NCBI GenBank assembly: GCA_022539475.1
Contig: VCMS01000229.1
Coordinates: forward strand, 24,912 to 88,911
DNA length: 64,000 bases
Source: Gracilaria domingensis
Lineage: Eukaryota > Rhodophyta > Florideophyceae > Gracilariales > Gracilariaceae
Reading direction: 5' to 3'
Under the pieces are notes generated by a model. That model had not been told where the DNA came from. It saw nothing but the letters and a program-made list of their open reading frames with translations, and did no database searches. A program made the translations under genes and the position numbers. Positions 31,779 through 41,454 of the stretch are shown one piece after another. Numbering within the stretch: the first letter of the stretch is position 1; each line of letters opens with the position of its first letter.

Positions 31779-32957
31779 ATGGCTCTTACGAGGAGGCTCG
31801 GGTGGACACAACGTCTGCTCCTGGTTCTAGTTCTCTTCGGTGCTGGACTTTGTCTCATGCTTCTTCTGCAGAAGGACGCCATTATCGACGCCGCTGCCTC
31901 AGCCAAGGCTGCGTTGGCAGCGACTACCTTACCCGAGTCTGCCTTGGTCACGACTGCCCCAAAAGCGAATGCCTTAGCCCGGACAGGAAATCTTTCTGGC
32001 ATACCACCATCACTCGCGGATGATCTGAAAGCCGAAGGACTTTCATCCGAAAATGTCACTTTTGTCCTCCAGAACGATATGAATGCCACTTTCTTCTTCG
32101 TTGAAGACGATCCAAAACGGAATATGGACCCAGCACGCGCGGATCTACTGAATACGGAAGAAAATGTTCGAAGTCTTTTTCATCACCTGCTCTTCCGGCC
32201 GGCATGCCGGATGCGTGAGGAGATAAAGCAGTGGGGAAATTCGTGTGCGAAACGTGATGAGAATCGAGAGCAGGTGGTAATCGACGTAGGGTGCAACCGC
32301 GGGTATTACAGTCTCATGGCAGCTACGTATGGCAGTCGTGTTTATGCTTTTGATCCGCAACCTCATTGCACTACTCTGCTGTCAGCTTCAGTGTTTGCCA
32401 ATGGCCTTCAGGACCTTGTGAAGTTAAAGAATGCGTTTCTCACAAACAAAACTGGCGAGACTATCGAAGTGCGACGGGGAGCAGGATGCTCGAGTACATT
32501 TCGCAATGATAACCATTATGGATATGCTGACGCTTTTGGAAAAGCCCTTGATCCGATATCAGGTGCCAATTTGACGGTCACGGTTGGAGGGGTTTCGTTG
32601 GATGATCTTTTTGACGCTGATAGACATGATGTGTTGTTGTTGAAGGTGGATGTAGAATGGTTTTTAAGCCATGCTTTGGCCAGTGGCAAGAAACTACTTG
32701 AAAGGGGAGCAGTCCGAAACATAGTACTCGACTTCAATCTGTCCATGATAACGAGACACGAGGGAAGTCTTGAGGTCGTGAAAGACAAGTCCATGCACCT
32801 TGTTCGGCAGTTGATGGACGAGTATAGATACAAAAGCAAAGGTTCGCACAAAGGCAACTGGGAGATGCAGGAAGAGATGCGTGTGGAAGACTGGGAAACG
32901 CTGCTTTCAAAGGAGGAAAGCAAACCCATATCGACCGACGCATGGTTTTATAAATGA
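31779..32957 (+). CDS. Membrane-anchored FkbM-type methyltransferase
   Basis: 392 residues from an ATG with a clear N-terminal anchor (residues about 11-31, L-L-L-V-L-V-L-F-G-A-G-L-C-L-M-L-L-L) after three Arg/Lys, giving a type II Golgi-like topology. A Ser/Ala-rich stem follows. The SAM-binding motif I is V-V-I-D-V-G-C-N-R-G-Y-Y-S at residues 166-178, then V-Y-A-F-D-P-Q-P (post-I), and L-L-K-V-D-V-E-W-F near residue 290, the FkbM counterpart of K-I-D-V-E-G. Potential N-glycosylation sites are present. FkbM enzymes methylate oxygen on sugars and other small substrates, so a role in polysaccharide methylation in the secretory pathway is plausible. The ORF has no intron. Confidence 0.85.
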   Translation: MALTRRLGWTQRLLLVLVLFGAGLCLMLLLQKDAIIDAAASAKAALAATTLPESALVTTAPKANALARTGNLSGIPPSLADDLKAEGLSSENVTFVLQNDMNATFFFVEDDPKRNMDPARADLLNTEENVRSLFHHLLFRPACRMREEIKQWGNSCAKRDENREQVVIDVGCNRGYYSLMAATYGSRVYAFDPQPHCTTLLSASVFANGLQDLVKLKNAFLTNKTGETIEVRRGAGCSSTFRNDNHYGYADAFGKALDPISGANLTVTVGGVSLDDLFDADRHDVLLLKVDVEWFLSHALASGKKLLERGAVRNIVLDFNLSMITRHEGSLEVVKDKSMHLVRQLMDEYRYKSKGSHKGNWEMQEEMRVEDWETLLSKEESKPISTDAWFYK

Positions 32958-33746
32958 GGGTGGCTTTGCTAAGGATCTGTGAGCAATCTGCTCTGAGACG
33001 AAGAGACTGCGACGCTGCTGCTGGTGGAGCACGTGTCGCTCAGCACCGACGGGCAGCGACACGAGTCCGGCGGAAGGGACGCGACGGGTCTTCGCCTGGG
33101 TAAGCCATACACCGGGGAACTGGAGGTCCACGCCGCATTGCTGTAACGCGTCTGCCGCGTGTCGTGCGTGGCAATGTGTCGGTTTCGTTCGGCGGCGGCG
33201 CCGCGCGCGTGTGGCGCGCGCGGAATGCGGAACACCTTCGCGTCAGCGGGCACGTGCTGCCTCCGGCGCACGACATGCGCCGGGCTGCAAGTAGCGCGAC
33301 GGGGCCACGCACTCGCTACGCCTGCCAGTCCGGAGAAAATGGAACCTTCTCGAGTGTCCAGTCGACACCGTCAGCTCGTACCAGATTTGCGGAGCTACGG
33401 AGGACGCCCAAGACATGGGGCGGCCCCGTCCGCGTCGCGGCGGCCGCAAGCGCGTCGCCATGCATCGGGCCAGGTGAACGACGGGAGGCGGTGTGCGACA
33501 GCGTGTCCCGGGCGGAGGCGGTGGCTGCGATAGCAGTGGTCGCGAGGCCTTCGCGCGATTCGGGAGGGACAAAGCAGTAGGCTACGCACGCCGATTTGCC
33601 CGCAAACCCGTGTGCGTTGCGCTGTGCCCGGCCGCTGAGAAAGGGCGCCGACGTCCGCTACGGTTTGTCTTAATTCGGTACAAAGCTGTTTAATGCTTCA
33701 CGAAACTGTCACGTATTGTCCTGGGCGCTACCAACACCTAGGCTTC
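32958..33746. other. GC-rich island with overlapping ORFs, no assigned gene
   Basis: From about 32990 to 33680 the DNA is strongly GC-rich and open in several frames on both strands, the longest plus-strand frame being 33164-33580. Short plus-strand stretches look WD40-like (L-L-L-V-E-H-V-S-L-S-T-D-G near 33015; V-S-V-S-F-G-G-G-A-A-R-V-W near 33170) but lie in different frames. It may be a decayed or spliced GC-rich gene; I cannot decide the strand. Confidence 0.35.
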
Positions 33747-34883
33747 CTAATCAGAGCTGACATCGTCCCAAAACGCAGCCACAGCGTCAGCATAATCCGC
33801 GTGATTGTTGTAAACGTCCTCGATAATCGATTCAAGCTGAGAGCGTTCCACATACGCCACTACGCCTTCCGTAACACCCAGAATAATCTGGAAGATTGCC
33901 AGAACCTTTGCCTCAGTTTCAATCGAACTCTCTGCCACCTCTTCTGTTTTCTTCCACGGAGCGACCTTATTCTCGTCAACTAGCATCCTCATCTCATCTA
34001 GCTCTTCCGGGTCTTCGAGCCGTATGACGTCGTTGTTGGCCTTGTTCAAATTCCTGGCCTCTCGATACGTCTTGAACGACTGCCAAAGCTTCTCGCCGGC
34101 CTCGAGAGTACCCCTGAGAAGTGTCAGCGCATACGTGATGGTGCGGAGCGTCTCGAGTGAATCTAAGAAATCTGTGCGATCTTCCTCATCGGCGGCTATT
34201 AACGAGTCCACCGCATCACTGCGGAACGACATCCAAAGCACTCCGTCCGTGTCAGACATGGCATCAAAGTCGCCTTTCACCTCATCCACAGACATCTGAA
34301 TCCTTTTCACCACTTTATCCTGTACGTATCCCATTATTGTGTTCGCAACATAATCGCCAGTGCTGCTCTCCTTTCCGAGATCCACCATATACTTCGTAAG
34401 ATTGAGCGCCGACTGAACTTCAGGGTAGCTTGTCAACCAGTTGGATGATTCACTGGAAAGTTTGAGCTGCTCGTCAAGCTCTCGTTTCTTCTCCGTTATC
34501 TCTTCCTCCATTCCGACATGCACCGCAATGTTGATGGCGAGGGCTATGTTTCCAATGTATGGAATCCAAGAAACAGTAGCTGTCGAAACATCCGTAATTG
34601 CGACCACTTCCTCCTCACCAAAAATAACACCCGCGGTCTGCTGACTCTCTTGTTTTGCTTTGTCCGCGTCACTAACGATGCTAGCTTTCAAAGTTTCCTT
34701 CGAGTACTTGGCCATCTTTGTGAAATTCGAAACTGCTTCTAATAAAGCTGTTCTAGATCCCATCACGGATGCCACGGCTTCATCATTGCTCCACCAGGTC
34801 TTGAACGCGTAAAATTGCACGACTTGGGAATGAGTCGCATTGTCAATCGTTTCTAGATCTGCTTCAGTTGGAGCGTAGGCCAT
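33747..34883 (-). CDS. Helical paralog A, unknown function (divergent pair)
   Basis: 378 residues from the ATG at 34883; an earlier in-frame ATG at 34985 lies closer to the TATA box and is less likely. By eye nearly half of the residues match the divergent neighbour at 36140-37303. Shared blocks: V-V-Q-F-x-A-F-K-x-W-W-S-N-D, V-A-S-V-M-G-S-R, V-S-N-F-T-K, V-S-W-I-P-x-x-G, Y-P-E-V, Y-M-V-D, T-I-M-G-Y and a C-terminal hydrophobic stretch (V-L-A-I-F-Q-I-I-L-G-V-T-E-G-V-V-A-Y-V). There is no signal peptide. The central segment (V-S-W-I-P-Y-I-G-N-I-A-L-A-I-N-I) is hydrophobic and Gly-containing within an otherwise helical, acidic protein. This layout resembles alpha-helical membrane-inserting proteins, but no family is recognised and the resemblance is inference. 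Confidence 0.85.
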   Translation of the reverse strand: MAYAPTEADLETIDNATHSQVVQFYAFKTWWSNDEAVASVMGSRTALLEAVSNFTKMAKYSKETLKASIVSDADKAKQESQQTAGVIFGEEEVVAITDVSTATVSWIPYIGNIALAINIAVHVGMEEEITEKKRELDEQLKLSSESSNWLTSYPEVQSALNLTKYMVDLGKESSTGDYVANTIMGYVQDKVVKRIQMSVDEVKGDFDAMSDTDGVLWMSFRSDAVDSLIAADEEDRTDFLDSLETLRTITYALTLLRGTLEAGEKLWQSFKTYREARNLNKANNDVIRLEDPEELDEMRMLVDENKVAPWKKTEEVAESSIETEAKVLAIFQIILGVTEGVVAYVERSQLESIIEDVYNNHADYADAVAAFWDDVSSD

Positions 34884-35010
34884 GATTACTATGATATTGA
34901 TCGGCGAGAGGGAAAGGTTAATGATTCGAGTTCTGTTATCGTATTGACAGAAAAGAATGTCCAGATCCTTCGACCGGATGGTCATCGCGACTTGGATCTT
35001 GATTCTTTTG

Positions 35011-35017
35011 CTTTATA
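35011..35017 (-). promoter_or_regulatory. TATA box of helical paralog A
   Basis: Reads TATAAAG on the minus strand, 134 bp before the ATG at 34883. The same spacing (136 bp) holds for the divergent paralog. Confidence 0.6.
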
Positions 35018-35762
35018 TTGAAGGTGTGAACCCCTTTCAAAGTTCAGGTGGTGAGAATCTCACCGAATCCCCATCGACAGCCGAATAGGACTGAACATGA
35101 CCTCTACTGTAAACCCTTAGGCTCTTTCTTCGACAGTACTATCAATCGAATTCAGACACAAAACCTGAGTCAGCAAACTAGAGTGTGCAAACGACACAAA
35201 GTATGCTTGCTTGTTTGTATGTTTGTAGCTATGGAAGCAACCAGGAGGTTCCAACTCAATTACTCTGGCTTTTGGGCACATCCGACAGTAATTCTTATTT
35301 GGATGCGTCGTTCATGACCGCATGAGTATCTATCGCGGAGCAAGTTATCTGTGAGTCATCGAGATTTAGATCAAGACCCATTTCCTTCATTTGGCCTATT
35401 CTTTGAGTCGCTCTGTCTCTGAACTGATATTGACAGACAAAGGGCGTATACGAGGGCGGATGACGTCAGGCTCTCTAGCGCAGATGTATCCGTTGGAATC
35501 AGTACCTGATTTTTATTCAGCTAATGACTCCAGTTACGACAACCACAAGGATAGTGAAAAACAATCAATGCTTTAGAGAGCAAGCTTACCAATGACGAAA
35601 ACATATAACTGTGATGTATAAGAATTCTGTTGAGCGACAGCTGTAGGAGTGCACTACCTCCCTGTGGTCCCCCTCCTCTGTTCGAGTGGTACATTTCTAT
35701 GATGGCCACTTTCGCTGGGCATATCCGGAAACGGTGCTGCACGTGTGGACTGTAATGGCATG

Positions 35763-35832
35763 GTTGCGAGTCGCAACTTGCGACATGCAAAATGCGTACG
35801 TAAAAATGTTCATTACAGCACGTTGATTGCGA
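35763..35832. promoter_or_regulatory. TTGCGA inverted-site cluster between the divergent paralogs
   Basis: Four copies of TTGCGA in alternating orientation: 35764-35769 (+), 35771-35776 (-), 35778-35783 (+), 35827-35832 (+). The first three form overlapping palindromes (GTTGCGAGTCGCAAC and TCGCAACTTGCGA). It lies in the shared upstream region of the two paralogous genes, about 170-240 bp upstream of the plus-strand TATA box. A binding site for a dimeric regulator is plausible but unproven. Confidence 0.45.
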
Positions 35833-36003
35833 CACGTATGAGTAAATGGTCGTCCGGATCCAAGAAGGTATCTTTGCGCGAGAAATAGACCTAACGGATT
35901 CCCACGAATTGCCAGGCCTTGTTGGAACAAGTTCAGCTTATCAAACTTTGCACATGCAGAGATCTGGGGTCTTGGTAAACATGAAGCGCTGCCCAATGTC
36001 GCG

Positions 36004-36010
36004 TATAAAA
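36004..36010 (+). promoter_or_regulatory. TATA box of helical paralog B
   Basis: TATAAAA, 136 bp before the ATG at 36140. A C/T-rich stretch (about 36105-36130) precedes the start codon. Because the TATA box lies downstream of the in-frame ATG at 35846, the later ATG is the right start. Confidence 0.75.
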
Positions 36011-36139
36011 GCTCGTCCGCCCCGAGTCTGTTCCCAAAATGTTGTTTGCATCCATCGCCCCAAACCGCCCAGACACCCGAGATTTCTCAGTCTAGAATCT
36101 CCAGCTCTCTTCTTTCCTCTCTCGCCACAATCTTCGAAA

Positions 36140-37303
36140 ATGAGCATCTACGAGCCGTCTGATGAAGAGAAGGCGAAAATCGACAACGACACTCATAAGC
36201 TCGTCGTTCAGTTTTTCGCATTCAAAGAGTGGTGGTCGAATGATACCGAGGTTGCCTCAGTAATGGGATCTAGGGAAGCGTTAGTGAAGGGAGTTTCCAA
36301 CTTCACCAAGCTCTCTAACTACACCCCGACGTCGTTAAAATCAAGCTTGGTAACTGATGCGAGTAAAGCCAAGGAAAGCACTCTTAGCACGGCCAACACC
36401 TTGTTCGCTGAAGAAGAGTCTGTAGCAGTCGCTGATGTGACCACTGCATCAGTGTCATGGATACCTTTTGTGGGAGATGTGGCTGCAGTCGCTAATATTG
36501 GTATGCACATAGGAATGGACATCGCGATTCGAAACGAGAAAGAGGAGCTCAATAAGGAGATGAATATATCTGATTCGGCTGCTACCTGGCTTACAAACTA
36601 CCCTGAAGTCGACGCCGCAATCCAGGTTTCTCAGTACATGGTTGATTTCAGTAAAGTGAATGACACCTACGAGTCCATCGCGAAGACCATCATGGGCTAT
36701 ATCCAGGATTGCCTCGCGAACGGAGCGCAGAAGTCTCAGCAAGACGTCAGTCACGACTTCGACAACATGAAGCAAATGGATGGAACGTTTTGGATGGCCT
36801 TTCACGATGATGCGACTCAATCTCTGATCCAAGCAGATTCGGAAGATCGCGAAGATGTGCTGGCTGCTCTTGGTGATCTTCGTGGCACGATGTTCGGCAT
36901 GAGCATCTTTAGACTTGTTATTAAAGGCGGGAAAGCGATCTGGAAATCTGGGAAGCAGTTCTATTCGGCATACAAAGCTCGAAAGACTGCTCTTGCCGAG
37001 CTCAAAGAGAATGAGAATCTAATCGAAATGGCAGATTTGAACGAGTTTAGCGAATCCGTCTCGAGTGTGGAAAGCCCTAGTGGAACTTGGAATTCGACTG
37101 AGACGGTGGCGACAGAAAATGTATCAACCACTGCGAAGGTTGCTGCTATATTCCAAGCCTTAGTTGGTGTAGCCGAAGGAGTGGTGGCTGTTGTCGAACG
37201 TGTCCAAGTCGAGAACATTATCGATGAGATCTACGGCGAGCGCGTCAAGTACGCAGAGGCGGTTATCAAGCTGTGGGGAGATTCATCATCTTCTGATAAG
37301 TAG
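36140..37303 (+). CDS. Helical paralog B, unknown function (divergent pair)
   Basis: 387 residues, collinear with the protein of 33747-34883 on the other strand. The start is fixed by the TATA box at 36004 and by alignment of the N-termini. Conserved blocks: V-V-Q-F-F-A-F-K-E-W-W-S-N-D (residues about 22-35), V-A-S-V-M-G-S-R (38-45), V-S-W-I-P-F-V-G-D-V-A-A-V-A-N-I (105-120), a second moderately hydrophobic helix (about 250-270), and A-A-I-F-Q-A-L-V-G-V-A-E-G-V-V-A-V-V near 335-360. It has no signal peptide, no Cys-rich region and no catalytic motif. Head-to-head arrangement and common spacing suggest shared regulation. No known family recognised; a membrane-inserting helical bundle is a guess. 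Confidence 0.88.
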   Translation: MSIYEPSDEEKAKIDNDTHKLVVQFFAFKEWWSNDTEVASVMGSREALVKGVSNFTKLSNYTPTSLKSSLVTDASKAKESTLSTANTLFAEEESVAVADVTTASVSWIPFVGDVAAVANIGMHIGMDIAIRNEKEELNKEMNISDSAATWLTNYPEVDAAIQVSQYMVDFSKVNDTYESIAKTIMGYIQDCLANGAQKSQQDVSHDFDNMKQMDGTFWMAFHDDATQSLIQADSEDREDVLAALGDLRGTMFGMSIFRLVIKGGKAIWKSGKQFYSAYKARKTALAELKENENLIEMADLNEFSESVSSVESPSGTWNSTETVATENVSTTAKVAAIFQALVGVAEGVVAVVERVQVENIIDEIYGERVKYAEAVIKLWGDSSSSDK

Positions 37304-37767
37304 GCTGTTCAGAATGGCGCCAGTCTCATATATATATGAAGCACTTAACTATGAGACGTAATCGGTTACCGTAGTCCTGTCCCTCGTAAAGTGATTTGCT
37401 ATTGTTTGCTTCATTCTGTTGCCTTAAGCTTCTCTGTGGTTTGGCTGCCGTTGCGTGAAGCCACAAATCGAAAAACGACCGTAGCCGTGTCCGGCTGAAT
37501 GTTTTACACACCTGCGCATTTCATGGTGCTGGCGTCATTTATGCAGCTGAGTGTTAGATCGGGAAAACAAAAGAGCAAAGCATTGCCCAAAGACCCTTTA
37601 TCATCCGGGTTTTGCTTTCCGCGCATGGCACTAAGTATTGCTGACAATTGCCCCATGCTTCTTTCCCATATTCTTAAAGTATGGCCAACGTACAGCGAGA
37701 GTTCATGTACCAATTAATATCAGTGGCTTAGAACGATGTGTGTTGACCGCTATTACATCAAAATCGT
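37304..37767. other. Intergenic stretch, no gene seen
   Basis: Region between two convergent genes (the plus-strand paralog B and the minus-strand membrane protein). Only short ORFs without domains. Confidence 0.5.
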
Positions 37768-38961
37768 CTATGCAACATCTTTTCTGTCACGGTACTTGGC
37801 CAACTGGCTCACTTTCCGCAAGATATTCAAAATATATTGGACAAAACATCGAGTTGAATAGGCACACACAACAGAAACCACACTCACTGAAGCTCCAGCT
37901 ACTCGAAGCACGACGAACAGTTCTAGGATCAAAATGAGAGAAACATCACGATCAAGTATTTCTGTTGCCAGAACAGACAATTGGCTGGCCCCAATAACAG
38001 TGAGTGCCCAAAAGACGGTATAGTATGAAAAATAGCAGAAGAGCAATGTTTTCAACGCAGAGATGGGTATGATGTTCATCTCCTGTTCCCCTCTGAGGCA
38101 GGCCCATCGGTCCCATGAAGTGCTAGGGCAGTGTCTTAGCTCACGAAAATTTGAGACCCAGTTCACGGTTTGCAAATAACTGCTGTTGAGGCGAAATAAT
38201 TTCCGCAACCCATTCTCAGGTGCCAAGTCGCTGCTCTGCAGGACCTTCATCATCACTCTATTATATGCTCGCATTCCTGATATCCCTTTGACGAAGACTC
38301 TGCTATCAATAACGTAGTTTCCGTCTCTAAACAGAGATAAGGGATGGTTAATCTCGGGAGATGTTGGAAAATACGAGTTATCGACCATATCTCGATCGAT
38401 AAAGTATATCATTCGCTCCTCAGTCATATTGATGCTATTGAGTACCATCATACGATCCCGGTAACTTCTCATGATGTCTTGCTCTATCGGCAATGTGGGT
38501 TCCTGGACTCGAATGTTGATCCATTCGCACTGAGACCACGCTGGTCGAAACTTGTCGAAGCCGTTCACAGTAACCACAGCACAGTTGTTTCTCCATTCTG
38601 ATTTTGGCAACGTTTGCTTCTTAAGTTTCAGCTCGTTCTCTTTCATCTGCGGAGTAGTGAGCAGCATAAGATACAGAACAACTACTCTTAGCCCTTTTCT
38701 CCGTAAAAGGCAAACGGCAAGGATTGAGAGTTTCAGCATGACGAGCCATGGTTCCCTGAATTGAATCTTAAACGCCGTGTCGGTAGCGAAGACTCTAACC
38801 GAGGAAGAGGTAATGGTGACACTTACTTTACCCTTAAATTTGGCAAGCTTTTTTCCGGAGTGAAGCCTGGTGTGCCACTTTCCATGCTTCGTGTAGAAGC
38901 TTACTTTTGTTGTGGCAGAAAGCGAGAGGAGAATTACGAGCCCTACGATGATTCTTTTCAT
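37768..38961 (-). CDS. Unknown multi-pass membrane protein
   Basis: 397 residues from an ATG with a signal-like N-terminus (K-R-I-I-V-G-L-V-I-L-L-S-L-S-A). Further hydrophobic segments lie near residues 72-105 (W-L-V-M-L-K-L-S-I-L-A-V-C-L-L and V-V-V-L-Y-L-M-L-L) and, at the C-terminus, near 310-375 (L-L-F-C-Y-F-S-Y-Y-T-V-F-W-A-L and L-I-L-I-L-E-L-F-V-V-L). Between them is a soluble domain of about 200 residues with N-M-T and N-S-S sequons, charged and aromatic residues and several Cys, probably facing the lumen or outside. The family is not recognised. Uninterrupted length and the membrane pattern support a real gene. Confidence 0.65.
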   Translation of the reverse strand: MKRIIVGLVILLSLSATTKVSFYTKHGKWHTRLHSGKKLAKFKGKVSVTITSSSVRVFATDTAFKIQFREPWLVMLKLSILAVCLLRRKGLRVVVLYLMLLTTPQMKENELKLKKQTLPKSEWRNNCAVVTVNGFDKFRPAWSQCEWINIRVQEPTLPIEQDIMRSYRDRMMVLNSINMTEERMIYFIDRDMVDNSYFPTSPEINHPLSLFRDGNYVIDSRVFVKGISGMRAYNRVMMKVLQSSDLAPENGLRKLFRLNSSYLQTVNWVSNFRELRHCPSTSWDRWACLRGEQEMNIIPISALKTLLFCYFSYYTVFWALTVIGASQLSVLATEILDRDVSLILILELFVVLRVAGASVSVVSVVCAYSTRCFVQYILNILRKVSQLAKYRDRKDVA

Positions 38962-39759
38962 ACGAAAAAGGGAACAGTTGAACGGAGCAATGACGACTAA
39001 TGTGAATCACAACCAGAACTCCTTAGTGAATCGATTCGTTCCTTACTTTGGCTTGTTGTGCCTTAGTCTTGAGTATTTGAGGTTACTCAGATATCGCAGC
39101 ATTAGATTGACGGCGTCAGGAGTAGTCCGATAGAGTGTAATTGCTCGAAACAAAAAGGCCCACCGGATCGAACAGCCCACAGGGTCATTCACAAGCCCTT
39201 GGAGCCAACGGTTCAAATTTTGAAACTTTCAATGTTGCACAAAGCGTACAGCCAGAAAAGATGTTAAAAAGATATCAAAGCGTGAACAAAACTACAGTTT
39301 TATCACATTTTGTTAGAGGTTTGGCTAAGGTCGACCACAGTTAATCAAAAATTTGCCCAAGTTCCAGGAATTAAAATTAATTTTTCTACGTTGAGAGTTT
39401 TTTAGAAAGACGTGTATTGTCCTACCCTTGCGAATAGATAAGGATCAAGATTGACCGAGCTTTTTGATTTTTTTTGTCGAAAAGCAATTTTTTTCCAAGC
39501 TCCAATTAGATCGTTCGGAATGGCAGACATCACGTCGAGGCGATAAGATGTAATTGACTCACAAAAAATGGAAGTGCCTAGGTGCTGACCTTTTACGAAG
39601 GGTGGGAGCCTAGAGACAACCTTCATATGTTGTCACTTTGCACGAAATGTGCACGCGACTTGGCACTCTACGAACTTGGACTCGATAAGAACAGAGTGTG
39701 CCTGCTCTTCGTCTTCGCTTTGTCCCTAACACAAAGCAAAAGAGCCTCGTCTACCCACC
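38962..39759. other. Shared upstream region of two divergent genes, no gene seen
   Basis: AT-rich in the middle (39340-39500). No TATA box at the usual distance is evident for either neighbour. Nothing else recognised. Confidence 0.45.
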
Positions 39760-41454
39760 ATGGAGGGCACTTCTTTCCGTTTCTCACTTTTCCACTTCTA
39801 TCGTTGCTATTTAATCGCAACTTTGGCACTTCTCGTCTCATGTTGTCTTCTCCCCGCCTCAGCCACGAACTGCAGAAGCCCCTTGTGCAATACATTCGAT
39901 CCACATTGTGGCATCACCCCCGAACGTGCATTCCAAACTTTTCTCACTCCGTATGACCAGTTGCTCCCAAAACTGGTCAACTTCAAACGCCGAGCAAGCT
40001 TTCGATTACAAGTTGGCCCGTTAATCCAGAATAGCGACAATAAGGGTATCATCAACATCGACAAAGGGCTTTCTCCAACCTTTTCAACGGTCAATACTTC
40101 AGTATGCGGCAATGATATCAATCCAACGATTAGGGAAGCTGTCGTTTGTACGGTTATCAACGACGCTGTGCAACCGCCTAGGGGAAATGTTAACGTTTCG
40201 CGGATTGGATACTCGACAAAGGGACGTCCAATACTCGCAGTTCGCTTCGGGAGTCCTCGAGGTATGCCTCTTCTCGTAGTAACCCAGCAACATGGTAACG
40301 AACCGGCTTCCACGGAGGCTGTTTTCATCTTTCTCGAAGCTCTTGAACGCAACCCTCGTCTTCGAGTTCGACTCTTGCGAGGTTATGACATTGTAATCGT
40401 AATTCGAGCTAATCCAGATGGTGGAGAGCCAAGTGGAAACCTCAATATTACCGTCGCGCCTTTCACTGAGTCGAAAGGGTTCTTTCGGCATAACGTTGAC
40501 CCCGCTGCCGGAGGTGGTTTCTTAGCCGATTCTGAGCCCGGTTTCTTTGGGATTGTCGGCCGAGGCTACGACATGAATCGATATCATTACGTCGAACTCG
40601 ACGGACCAATCCGGCCGGTTGAAACGCAGGCTCTAGTAGCCGCACAACTGGCTTTCCGCCCTCGAGTTATCTTTGACATGCATGGTGATGTGCAGAAGTC
40701 TGCTTGCGAGGTAGATAGAAGTTCCATAGTATCTGGATCCGTGCTTGGTTTTCTACCATCTGGCAGCTGTAAGACTCGTCCAGATTTCGTCCCTAGTCTC
40801 GCTAGTCGCCGTAATGAGACGATCGTAGGGAGCTTCTTTGCAACTGATCAGGCAATCACTACATCTGACGAAAGTGCGAGATTGGTGTTAACGAGACCAC
40901 TCACATTTGTCCAAACGCTTTTGAGAAAATCTATATCAAGCATAGTCTTCGGACTGCAACCGAGAATTAACGGTACTCTAGCTCGATTCAGTCAGCTAGC
41001 TCTGGGTGGTGCCTCCCACGAAGGGGCGCTGCTTGGAGAGGCTGCTGATAAAATAGGGGCAATTGGTGCAGGGTGGGAAGTGATCAACTTTGTAAGCGCC
41101 TTTCGGGCTGCTGCCGTCTCTTTGAAGATGATCAATGGTACACCGGTTCCGGACCTTTCAGCCGAGCCGTACATACCGGAACCATGCTTTTTGCCTGATA
41201 ACATATGTCTCCATGAACTGTTCTTGAGGACTACGCTGTCATTACTTGCTGGGAAGAGTTTCAAGGATTTATCTGCCATAAGAGAGTTCTGTGATATTCC
41301 ACTGGCAAGTGGGTTGATAACTTCTGCTCCTTCATCCCTAGGATGGGGTGCTCTGAGTCTCGAAAGTGATGTGTTGGTTCCGCTCGGAAGATTTCCAGCA
41401 GCTCCGGCCACCATCATCTCCACGTGTCCTAATGATCTCAAGGATGTTGCCTAA
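39760..41454 (+). CDS. Secreted M14-type zinc carboxypeptidase
   Basis: 564 residues with a signal peptide or anchor (residues about 17-36, Y-L-I-A-T-L-A-L-L-V-S-C-C-L-L-P-A-S-A). The M14 zinc site is visible: T-Q-Q-H-G-N-E-P (His178, Glu181) and F-D-M-H-G-D (His308). R-A-N-P-D-G-G (216-222) and Y-D-M-N-R-Y (270-275) correspond to the substrate-binding NPDG and D-x-N-R motifs. An S-H-E-G segment further on may hold the catalytic Glu. A Cys-rich N-terminal region and several N-glycosylation sequons fit an extracellular enzyme. M14 enzymes remove C-terminal residues from peptides. There is a C-terminal extension of about 100 residues with paired Cys. Substrate unknown. Confidence 0.9.
   Translation: MEGTSFRFSLFHFYRCYLIATLALLVSCCLLPASATNCRSPLCNTFDPHCGITPERAFQTFLTPYDQLLPKLVNFKRRASFRLQVGPLIQNSDNKGIINIDKGLSPTFSTVNTSVCGNDINPTIREAVVCTVINDAVQPPRGNVNVSRIGYSTKGRPILAVRFGSPRGMPLLVVTQQHGNEPASTEAVFIFLEALERNPRLRVRLLRGYDIVIVIRANPDGGEPSGNLNITVAPFTESKGFFRHNVDPAAGGGFLADSEPGFFGIVGRGYDMNRYHYVELDGPIRPVETQALVAAQLAFRPRVIFDMHGDVQKSACEVDRSSIVSGSVLGFLPSGSCKTRPDFVPSLASRRNETIVGSFFATDQAITTSDESARLVLTRPLTFVQTLLRKSISSIVFGLQPRINGTLARFSQLALGGASHEGALLGEAADKIGAIGAGWEVINFVSAFRAAAVSLKMINGTPVPDLSAEPYIPEPCFLPDNICLHELFLRTTLSLLAGKSFKDLSAIREFCDIPLASGLITSAPSSLGWGALSLESDVLVPLGRFPAAPATIISTCPNDLKDVA

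Noticed and set aside
35846-36139. Longer N-terminus for helical paralog B
   Set aside because: The upstream ATG lies before the TATA box at 36004, and the extension has no counterpart in paralog A.
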